A stretch of 5,099 nucleotides of DNA from Thermodesulfobacteriota bacterium (lineage in GTDB: Bacteria; Desulfobacterota; DSM-4660; Desulfatiglandales; Desulfatiglandaceae), in NCBI GenBank assembly GCA_028278625.1, contig JANQDY010000195.1:1-5099 (forward strand). The letters run 5' to 3'. How positions within the stretch are numbered: the stretch's first letter is position 1; each line of letters opens with the position of its first letter. This document shows positions 1 through 5,099 of the stretch, one piece after another. Both the position numbers and the translations under genes were made by a program. The notes under the pieces are model-generated. The model saw only the letters and a program-made list of their open reading frames with translations, was not told the origin of the DNA and did not search any database.

Positions 1-53
1 AAGGAACGGCGGCCTTTCTTGAAAAGCGAAAAGCCCGTTTCAAGGGCCGATAG
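1..53 (+). CDS. Enoyl-CoA hydratase/isomerase (crotonase family), C-terminal end only
   Basis: Only the 3' end of this gene lies in the window. Reading from base 3, the frame gives GTAAFLEKRKARFKGR and then a TAG stop at 51-53. Bases 1-2 (AA) complete the preceding codon, which would be Glu if it is GAA. The pattern EG-x-x-AFLEKRK-x-x-FKGR is the typical C-terminal tail of bacterial enoyl-CoA hydratases of the crotonase superfamily, which add water to trans-2-enoyl-CoA in the cytoplasm during beta-oxidation. The catalytic glutamates and the oxyanion-hole residues lie upstream and cannot be checked. The stop is 16 bases before the ATG of the next gene, so the two are probably co-transcribed. 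The hydratase would act just after the acyl-CoA dehydrogenases encoded downstream. Family assignment rests on the tail motif alone; exact substrate unknown. Confidence 0.8.
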   Translation, partial: GTAAFLEKRKARFKGR

Positions 54-63
54 GAATAGGGAA
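52..63 (+). promoter_or_regulatory. Ribosome binding site of the E2-E3 fusion gene
   Basis: The purine-rich run AGGAATAGGGAA ends six bases before the ATG at 70 and overlaps the TAG stop of the preceding hydratase gene. It supports the ATG at 70 over the in-frame TTG at 19, which lies inside the hydratase coding end. The overlap with the upstream stop suggests translational coupling. Confidence 0.6.
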
Positions 64-69
64 CGTCAA

Positions 70-2694
70 ATGCCATCAGCAATCGTGATGCCCAAACTCG
101 GTCTCACCATGACCGAAGGGCTGATTCTTGAATGGAAAAAGAAGGCAGGAGATTCCGTTAAAAAGGGAGAAGTTCTTTTTGAGCTCGAAACGGAAAAGGT
201 GACCTACGACGTGGAATCCCCGGAAGAGGGGCTCCTCGGCATCATTCATGTGCCGGCCGGTGACACGGTTCCGGTGGGATCCGTCGTGGCCCATTTGCTG
301 AAGCCGGGGGAATCTCCTTCTGCACTGGAATCAGTTGAGCCACCTGAAACGCCGGTTGCTGAGGTGCAGGCGGTCCCCGGGACGGCATTTGCGGACAGAG
401 CTTCCACTCCATCCGGAATGTCCGCTGTCGGCCGCGTCAAAGCATCCCCCCTGGCCAAAAAGACGGCCCGCCTCTATCAAATGGATCTTAAGGCCGTCCG
501 GGGCACCGGGCCGTCCGGCATGGTTATTCAGGAAGACGTTCTGAAAGCACACAAAGCAGCCGAAGAAGGCGCTGTTTCGGCCGGTCTCCCGGACCAGATT
601 CCCGATACGGCTGAGATCATTTCCCATACCGGCATGCGGCGGGCCATTTCGCGCAACATGATGGCCAGCAAAGTCCATACGGCACAGACCTACATGAGCA
701 ATACGGTGGATGCCGGGAAGATTGTGTCCTACCGTAGGAATGTCATCGAAAGGATCCAGGCGGAAAAAGGGGTTCGAGTGACCATCACCGATCTGGTGAT
801 GAAAATTACGGCGGCCGCCATCCACAAACACCCGATCATGAACACACGGTGGACCGAAGAAGGGGTTGTTTATCTCCCCGACGTCCATATGGGGATGGCC
901 ATGGCCCTGGACGACGGACTGATCGTACCGGTGATTCGGGACATTAACCGAAAATCTCTCGGGGAAATTGCCGAACACCGCACCCTGCTCATTGAGAAAG
1001 GCCGAAGAAAAGGGTTTCTTCCCGATGATATCAGCGGCAGTACCTTCACCGTCTCGGCCATGGGCATGTTCGGGACCGAATGGTTTACGGCCAACATCAA
1101 CGTCCCGGAAAGTGCCATTCTGGCGGTGGGTGCCATTATCCAAAAACCGGTGGCAATGGACGGCGGCCTAAAGATCCGTCCCATGATGACGCTGACGCTC
1201 ACCTATGATCATCGCCACATTGACGGGGCCGAAGCCGGAAGATTCATGAAAACCCTTCAAAATCTGATGGAAAATCCTGTTCCGGTGCTCAAGGAACGGG
1301 TTATCCCGGGGGATTTGCCATCCTTGCGCATTACGGTGATCGGCGGCGGCATGGGCGGATACCCGGCCGCCATCAAGGCGGCCCGCATGGGCGCGCAGGT
1401 CACCCTGGTGGAAAAGGACCGCATGGGAGGCGTGTGCCTCAACTGGGGGTGTATTCCCACCAAAAGCCTGCTACAGTCCTGTCAGGTCATCAGGACCGTA
1501 AAGGATTCGGAACTGTTTGGCATCCAGTGCGGTGATCCCAAAATTGATCTGAAAGCTGTTATGGCACGGAAAGACGGGGTCGTGACACAGCTTCGAACCG
1601 GCGTTGAAAAACTACTGGCCGCCAAGAAGATCCGTGTCGTCAAAGGCACCGCCACACTCCCGGATCCCGCCTCGGTGCAGATTCTGGAGACGGGGGAAAC
1701 GATTTCCTCGGACAGAATCATCATCGCCACCGGATCGAAACCCCGAGTCCTGAACATGAGGGGAACCGACGGGGCCGGCATATGGAACAGCGACGATTTT
1801 CTGGAAATGAAGCGGCTCCCCAGGCGGGTGGCCATCATCGGCGGCGGGGTCATCGGTGTGGAGTTTGCCCAGATTCTGAACCGTATGGGATCCGAGGTGA
1901 CCATCCTGGAGATGCTGGACGGCCTGATCCCGGAGGTGGATCGTGAAATCGCACAGGCCCTGACACAAAAGCTTGTGGAAGCGGGCATCAAGGTTTTTAC
2001 CGGGGCCAAGATTTCGAAGATATACCATCGCAAAAACGGAAAAACCGTTGCGTTTACGTCAAAGGGCCGAACCTTGAAACGCGCCGTGAGCAAGGTGATC
2101 GTATCCGTTGGCAGAACCCCTGATCTGTCATGGCTCAATGCAGAGAAACTGGGTCTTATCCTGAATGAGGGGGCCCTGGCGGTCAATGATCGCATGGAAA
2201 CAAGCCTTCCCGGGGTCTACGGTGTCGGCGATGCCGTGGGCGGCATCATGCTGGCCCACGTGGCCATGGCCGAAGGGGAATGTGCCGCTCAAAATGCCAT
2301 GGGCCGGGAATCCGTCATGCAATACGACGCCATTCCTTCATGTATTTACACGTCTCCGGAAGTGGCGGTGGTGGGACAAAGCGAAGAGGAGGCAAAGCAG
2401 CGTTTTGATATCGAGGTGGGACGGTTTTCCTTTCATGGCTCGGGCAAGGCCCTGGTGCTCAATGAAACTTTCGGCATGGTGAAAATCATCTCGGAGAAAG
2501 GTACCGGAAGGGTACTCGGTGTGCACATGATCGGCCCCCATGCCACCGACATGATCGGCGAGGCGGTCTTGGGCATGTCCATGAAAATGACGGTCAAGGA
2601 ACTGGCAGATGCGATCCATCCCCATCCGAGCCTGTCCGAAGCGGTGATGGAGTCGGCCTTATCCCTTTGCGGCGGCGCGGTGCACATGCCGTAA
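70..2694 (+). CDS. Bifunctional 2-oxoacid dehydrogenase E2 (dihydrolipoamide acyltransferase) fused to E3 (dihydrolipoamide dehydrogenase)
   Basis: An 874-residue protein combines two subunits of a cytoplasmic 2-oxoacid dehydrogenase complex. E2 moves the acyl group from a lipoyl arm to CoA; E3 re-oxidises dihydrolipoyl using FAD and NAD+. Domains in order: lipoyl domain, about 2-78, with lipoyl-lysine K43 in LETEKV; Pro/Glu/Ala linker, 79-122; peripheral subunit-binding domain, 123-160 (ASPLAKKTAR, GTGPSG, EDVLKA); second linker; acyltransferase core, about 184-415, with active-site DHRHIDG at 380-386 (H381, D385). E3 starts at once, about 419-874: FAD loop GGGMGGY (425-431), redox disulfide C456-LNWG-C461, NAD-binding GGGVIG (591-596), second FAD motif GVGDA (718-722), and HPHPSLSE with H852 and E857 matching the catalytic His-Glu pair. 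All key residues of both enzymes are present and each half is of usual size. ATG 70 is preferred over TTG 19. E1 is not in the window and the substrate (pyruvate, branched-chain oxoacid, acetoin-like) cannot be told. Confidence 0.93.
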   Translation: MPSAIVMPKLGLTMTEGLILEWKKKAGDSVKKGEVLFELETEKVTYDVESPEEGLLGIIHVPAGDTVPVGSVVAHLLKPGESPSALESVEPPETPVAEVQAVPGTAFADRASTPSGMSAVGRVKASPLAKKTARLYQMDLKAVRGTGPSGMVIQEDVLKAHKAAEEGAVSAGLPDQIPDTAEIISHTGMRRAISRNMMASKVHTAQTYMSNTVDAGKIVSYRRNVIERIQAEKGVRVTITDLVMKITAAAIHKHPIMNTRWTEEGVVYLPDVHMGMAMALDDGLIVPVIRDINRKSLGEIAEHRTLLIEKGRRKGFLPDDISGSTFTVSAMGMFGTEWFTANINVPESAILAVGAIIQKPVAMDGGLKIRPMMTLTLTYDHRHIDGAEAGRFMKTLQNLMENPVPVLKERVIPGDLPSLRITVIGGGMGGYPAAIKAARMGAQVTLVEKDRMGGVCLNWGCIPTKSLLQSCQVIRTVKDSELFGIQCGDPKIDLKAVMARKDGVVTQLRTGVEKLLAAKKIRVVKGTATLPDPASVQILETGETISSDRIIIATGSKPRVLNMRGTDGAGIWNSDDFLEMKRLPRRVAIIGGGVIGVEFAQILNRMGSEVTILEMLDGLIPEVDREIAQALTQKLVEAGIKVFTGAKISKIYHRKNGKTVAFTSKGRTLKRAVSKVIVSVGRTPDLSWLNAEKLGLILNEGALAVNDRMETSLPGVYGVGDAVGGIMLAHVAMAEGECAAQNAMGRESVMQYDAIPSCIYTSPEVAVVGQSEEEAKQRFDIEVGRFSFHGSGKALVLNETFGMVKIISEKGTGRVLGVHMIGPHATDMIGEAVLGMSMKMTVKELADAIHPHPSLSEAVMESALSLCGGAVHMP

Positions 2695-2715
2695 CAGAGA
2701 AGCGCCTTTGAAGCA

Positions 2716-2730
2716 GGGTGTTTTCCACCC
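2716..2730 (+). other. Small inverted repeat in the leader of the first acyl-CoA dehydrogenase gene
   Basis: GGGTG (2716-2720) can pair with CACCC (2726-2730) across a five-base loop, TTTTC. It sits in the 52-base gap between the fusion gene and the next gene, four bases before the Shine-Dalgarno sequence. No T-run follows, so it is not a convincing intrinsic terminator. It could affect mRNA processing or ribosome loading, or be chance. Confidence 0.2.
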
Positions 2731-2733
2731 ATT

Positions 2734-2738
2734 GGAGG
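2734..2738 (+). promoter_or_regulatory. Ribosome binding site of the first acyl-CoA dehydrogenase
   Basis: GGAGG lies eight bases before the ATG at 2747, an ideal Shine-Dalgarno sequence and spacing. It decides the start: an in-frame TTG at 2708 would add 13 residues but has no such site, and family members commonly begin with MDF-x-x-TEEE. Confidence 0.85.
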
Positions 2739-2746
2739 ATTCAGTT

Positions 2747-3928
2747 ATGGATTTCGGTTATACGGAGGAGGAGCAGGCATTCAGAACAGAGCTCGGGGAG
2801 TTTCTCGATAAGGAACTGACCGAGGAGATTGCCCGCCAAAACTGGGAAGATCTGGGTGTCGGTCCCGAAGCGCGGGAATTCAGCCGCAAACTGGCGGCCA
2901 GCGGCTTTCTGGGCATGAGCTGGCCCACCGAGTACGGAGGAAAGGGGCTCAGCCACACCTATGACTTCATTCTGCTGGATGAACTGGGAAAAAGGTGGGG
3001 GGCCCATGTGCCCCTGGATGTGGGATACACCATGGTCGGTCCCACTATTTTACGCCGGGGCGGTGAGGATTTGAAACGGGAGTTCCTGCCGCGGATCATC
3101 AATGGTGAAATCGAATTCTGTCTGGGTTATACCGAGCCAAACGCCGGCTCTGATCTGGCCTCCATGAAAATGCGGGCCGAGGACAAAGGGGGTCATTTCA
3201 TTATCAACGGTCAGAAGACCTTCAACACGGAGTGCCACTACTCCGAATATCACTGGCTGGCGGCCAGGACCGATCCGGATCCGAACATTCCCAAATACAA
3301 GGGGATCAGTCTTTTCGTGGTAGACATGGACAGCCCGGGCATTACGGTCAGACCCCTCTGGACCATGAGCGGAGAAAGGACCAACGAGGTCTACTACGAA
3401 GACGTAAAGGTGCCCGGAAGCCGCCTGGTCGGCGAAAAGAACAAGGGGTTTTACTACATGATGGAGGCTCTTGGATCCGAACGGAACCAGGTCTTTGTCC
3501 CCGGGCGCCTGGTGCCTGTGCTGGAGGACCTCATCGCATACGCCAAAGAAACGGTGGTGGATGGAAAACCCCTGTCCGAGGATCCCGGAATCCGGGAAAG
3601 ACTGGCCCAGGCGGCCATTGAGCTGGAGGTTGCGGCCGTTTTGGCCGACCACTCCCGCTGGCTTGAAAGCAACGACCTGCCCATGGCTTACCAGCCTGAA
3701 ATCACGAAGGTCTTTACGTCCGAACTGGAGCAGCGGCTGGTAAACACCGGCATGGAAATCCTGGGGCTTTTCGGCCAATTGACGGAGGATTCCAAATGGG
3801 CGCCCATCCGGGGAAGAATCTCCTGGTATTTTCTCCATTCTTTCATGACCACCATTGGTGCGGGAACCAGTGAAGTGGGAAGAAGCGTCATTGCACAGCG
3901 GGGGTTGGGGCTGCCCAGGGCCTATTAA
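2747..3928 (+). CDS. Acyl-CoA dehydrogenase, catalytic-glutamate-bearing subunit of a likely heteromeric pair
   Basis: A 393-residue flavoprotein of the acyl-CoA dehydrogenase superfamily, normal in length, predicted to oxidise an acyl-CoA to the 2,3-enoyl-CoA and pass electrons to electron-transfer flavoprotein. Visible parts: helical N-terminal domain from MDFGYTEEE with WPTEYGG (59-65); beta-domain signature GYTEPNAGSDLAS (127-139); INGQKTFNT (153-161); C-terminal helical domain with GAGTSEVGRSVIAQRGLGLP (371-390). The medium-chain-type catalytic Glu position (just before GT) is Ala372. Instead Glu245, in ALGSER, aligns with the helix-G glutamate of isovaleryl-CoA dehydrogenase and some actinobacterial FadE proteins, so it is the likely base. 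The usual R-x-x-F-G motif that contacts FAD across the subunit interface is absent: the matching stretch reads KETVVDGKPLSEDP. The next gene is a second, divergent family member 39 bases downstream, suggesting an alpha2beta2 enzyme. Substrate unknown; the neighbours suggest an acyl-CoA made by the 2-oxoacid dehydrogenase. Confidence 0.92.
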   Translation: MDFGYTEEEQAFRTELGEFLDKELTEEIARQNWEDLGVGPEAREFSRKLAASGFLGMSWPTEYGGKGLSHTYDFILLDELGKRWGAHVPLDVGYTMVGPTILRRGGEDLKREFLPRIINGEIEFCLGYTEPNAGSDLASMKMRAEDKGGHFIINGQKTFNTECHYSEYHWLAARTDPDPNIPKYKGISLFVVDMDSPGITVRPLWTMSGERTNEVYYEDVKVPGSRLVGEKNKGFYYMMEALGSERNQVFVPGRLVPVLEDLIAYAKETVVDGKPLSEDPGIRERLAQAAIELEVAAVLADHSRWLESNDLPMAYQPEITKVFTSELEQRLVNTGMEILGLFGQLTEDSKWAPIRGRISWYFLHSFMTTIGAGTSEVGRSVIAQRGLGLPRAY

Positions 3929-3953
3929 CAATCCGGAGCACTTTTGCGTTAGC

Positions 3954-3959
3954 GGAGGG
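3954..3959 (+). promoter_or_regulatory. Ribosome binding site of the second acyl-CoA dehydrogenase
   Basis: GGAGGG sits eight bases before the ATG at 3968, in the 39-base gap after the first acyl-CoA dehydrogenase. It fixes the start and shows independent but probably balanced translation of the two subunits. Confidence 0.85.
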
Positions 3960-3967
3960 ATGAATCA

Positions 3968-5099
3968 ATGGATTTTCACTTTACCGAAGAACAGAAGATT
4001 CTGCAAAAAACCGCGCGGGACTTCCTTCAGTCGGAATGCCCCAGTTCCTTTGTGCTGGAAATGGAAGGGGATGAAAAAGGCTACACCGAGGAGCTGTGGG
4101 GGAAGATGGCGGAGCTTGGCTGGATCGCCCTGATCATTCCCGAAGCTTATGAAGGTGTGGGAGCCGGCCTGCTGGACCTGGCGGTAATGATGGAAGAGAT
4201 GGGACGATTCTGTCTTCCGGGGCCGTTCTTTTCAACGGTTATGGGTACCATCGGTGTGATGGAGGCGGGAAACGAAGAACAGAAAAAAAAGATTCTTCCC
4301 AAAACCGCTGCCGGAAACCTGAAACTGAGTATGGCCGTAACGGAACCCGGAAACCGAACCTATGATCCGTTTCTGATCGAACTGAGGGCTGAAAATGCGG
4401 GTGACGGATTTTCCATGGACGGCACCAAGCTTTTTGTATCGGATGCCCATGTGGCCGACCATCTGATTGTCGCCGCGCGAACCTCCGGCCGCCCGGGAAC
4501 CAGGGGCGGGATTACACTCTTTTTGTTGGATGCAAAAACCGAAGGCATCCGTCTGACGCCCCTTGAAACCATTGCCGGTGATAAACAGTTCGAAGTGGAT
4601 TTTAAAAATGTGGCAGTTCCTGAAAATCACCTTTTGGGGCCCCTGGACGGGGGCGGCGGAATTCTGGAAAAGGTTCTTCAAAAGGGGGCTGTTCTCAAAT
4701 GCGCCGAAATGATCGGGGGCGCTCAAAAGGTTCTGGATATGGCCGTTGCCTACGCAAAGGAAAGGGAGCAGTTCGGAAGGCCCATCGGAAGCTTTCAGGC
4801 GGTACAGCACCATTGTTCCAACATGCTCATGGACATTGAAGGAAGTCGTTTCATAACCTACAAGGCCGCCTGGATGCTGGAACAGGGCATCCCCTGCGCC
4901 AAACAGGTTTCCGCCGCCAAGGCATGGACTTCGGAGAGTTTCAAGCGGGTTGCCGGTCTGGGGCATCAGATCCTGGGGGCGACCGGCTACATCATCGAAC
5001 ATGACATGCCCATCTTTTCCAGAAGGGCCAAGATGGCTGAACTGGCCTTAGGCGATGCGGGCTTTCACCGCCAAGTCGTGGCGCGTGAAATTGGGCTTT
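3968..5099 (+). CDS. Acyl-CoA dehydrogenase-like protein, small/partner subunit, 3' end cut by window
   Basis: An open frame of 377 complete codons runs off the window edge. Family members are usually about 375-395 residues, so only a short tail is probably missing. Features: N-terminus MDFHFTEEQ; IPEAYEGVGAG (57-67); GTKLFVSDAHVADHLIVAART (152-172) in the middle domain; YAKEREQFGRPIGSFQAVQHH (262-282), with R266 and F269 of the FAD-contacting R-x-x-F-G motif; LGHQILGATG (331-340); EHDMPIFSRRAKMAELALGD (344-363). No catalytic base is evident: the helix-G position opposite Glu245 of the upstream protein is Gly240, and the C-terminal E-G-T site is replaced by the SRRAK region. The usual TEPNAGSD signature is degenerate, TEPGNRTYD (125-133). 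This matches the partner subunits of heteromeric acyl-CoA dehydrogenases (PimD- or FadE-pair-like) rather than a stand-alone enzyme. It would supply FAD-binding residues to the upstream subunit. Assignment to the superfamily is secure; the subunit role is inference. Confidence 0.9.
   Translation, partial: MDFHFTEEQKILQKTARDFLQSECPSSFVLEMEGDEKGYTEELWGKMAELGWIALIIPEAYEGVGAGLLDLAVMMEEMGRFCLPGPFFSTVMGTIGVMEAGNEEQKKKILPKTAAGNLKLSMAVTEPGNRTYDPFLIELRAENAGDGFSMDGTKLFVSDAHVADHLIVAARTSGRPGTRGGITLFLLDAKTEGIRLTPLETIAGDKQFEVDFKNVAVPENHLLGPLDGGGGILEKVLQKGAVLKCAEMIGGAQKVLDMAVAYAKEREQFGRPIGSFQAVQHHCSNMLMDIEGSRFITYKAAWMLEQGIPCAKQVSAAKAWTSESFKRVAGLGHQILGATGYIIEHDMPIFSRRAKMAELALGDAGFHRQVVAREIGL

Noticed and set aside
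19..69. N-terminal extension of the fusion protein from TTG at 19 (17 residues, MKSEKPVSRADRNRERQ)
   Set aside because: It overlaps the C-terminal coding end of the hydratase in another frame, and the lipoyl domain begins right after the ATG at 70, which has its own ribosome binding site.
331..1143. 270-codon minus-strand open frame inside the E2 region
   Set aside because: It is antisense to an unmistakable acyltransferase, is rich in His, Gly, Asn and Phe as expected from reverse reading of biased codons, and has no recognisable domain.
1339..1854. Repeated ATCGGCGGCGG-type sequences near 1339 and 1837 as a DNA repeat
   Set aside because: They encode the glycine loops of the FAD and NAD dinucleotide-binding folds of E3, so similarity is from protein function.
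1482..2195. 237-codon minus-strand open frame inside the E3 region
   Set aside because: Antisense shadow of the dihydrolipoamide dehydrogenase; Ser/Arg/Pro-rich composition with no motif.
2708..2746. 13-residue N-terminal extension of the first acyl-CoA dehydrogenase from TTG at 2708
   Set aside because: GGAGG at 2734-2738 with eight-base spacing points to the ATG at 2747, and the protein then starts with the usual MDF-x-x-TEEE.
2695..2746. Intrinsic terminator between the fusion gene and the first dehydrogenase
   Set aside because: The only hairpin has a five-base-pair stem and is followed by ATTGGAGG, not a T-run, so transcription most likely continues.
3050..3931. 293-codon minus-strand open frame opposite the first acyl-CoA dehydrogenase
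   Set aside because: Covers a gene with clear family signatures on the plus strand; the antisense product resembles no family and its length is explained by codon bias.
3855..4133. 92-codon plus-strand open frame spanning the junction of the two dehydrogenase genes
   Set aside because: It overlaps the end of one real gene and the start of the next in a different frame, and has no domain or good ribosome binding site.
4232..5002. 256-codon minus-strand open frame opposite the second acyl-CoA dehydrogenase
   Set aside because: The plus strand is open from 3968 to the window edge with recognisable dehydrogenase motifs; the minus frame shows none.

Overview
The window is a dense run of genes on the plus strand, with no RNA genes, mobile elements or CRISPR. 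It reads as an internal slice of a bacterial catabolic operon for organic acids. In order it holds the last 16 codons of an enoyl-CoA hydratase (1-53); one long gene (70-2694) encoding a lipoyl-dependent 2-oxoacid dehydrogenase E2 acyltransferase fused head-to-tail to a full-length dihydrolipoamide dehydrogenase (E3); an acyl-CoA dehydrogenase (2747-3928); and a second, divergent acyl-CoA dehydrogenase (3968 to the window edge, cut just before its stop). The gaps between genes are only 16, 52 and 39 bases. Each start has a Shine-Dalgarno-like purine run, and no terminator or promoter is visible, so one polycistronic mRNA is likely.

Functionally the genes form a short chain. A 2-oxoacid dehydrogenase (its E1 is not in the window) would decarboxylate a 2-oxoacid and E2 would pass the acyl group to CoA. 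The E3 half re-oxidises the lipoyl arm with NAD+. The acyl-CoA dehydrogenase pair would introduce a 2,3-double bond into the acyl-CoA, and the hydratase would add water. This resembles branched-chain amino acid or other branched, cyclic or carboxylated acid breakdown, but the sequence does not identify the substrate.

Two things stand out. First, the E2-E3 fusion has complete functional motifs in both halves, almost no linker, and a retained peripheral subunit-binding domain that would normally exist to recruit a separate E3. Second, the two acyl-CoA dehydrogenases are degenerate in complementary ways. The first keeps a helix-G-type catalytic glutamate and the TEPNAGSD signature but lacks the Arg/Phe FAD-clamping motif. 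The second keeps that motif but lacks a recognisable catalytic base. Together they look like an obligate heteromer of the alpha2beta2 type.

The organism cannot be named from the sequence. Moderately GC-rich coding, several acyl-CoA dehydrogenases in one operon and the style of these proteins would fit an anaerobic fatty-acid or aromatic-degrading member of the Desulfobacterota, but this is a tentative inference.
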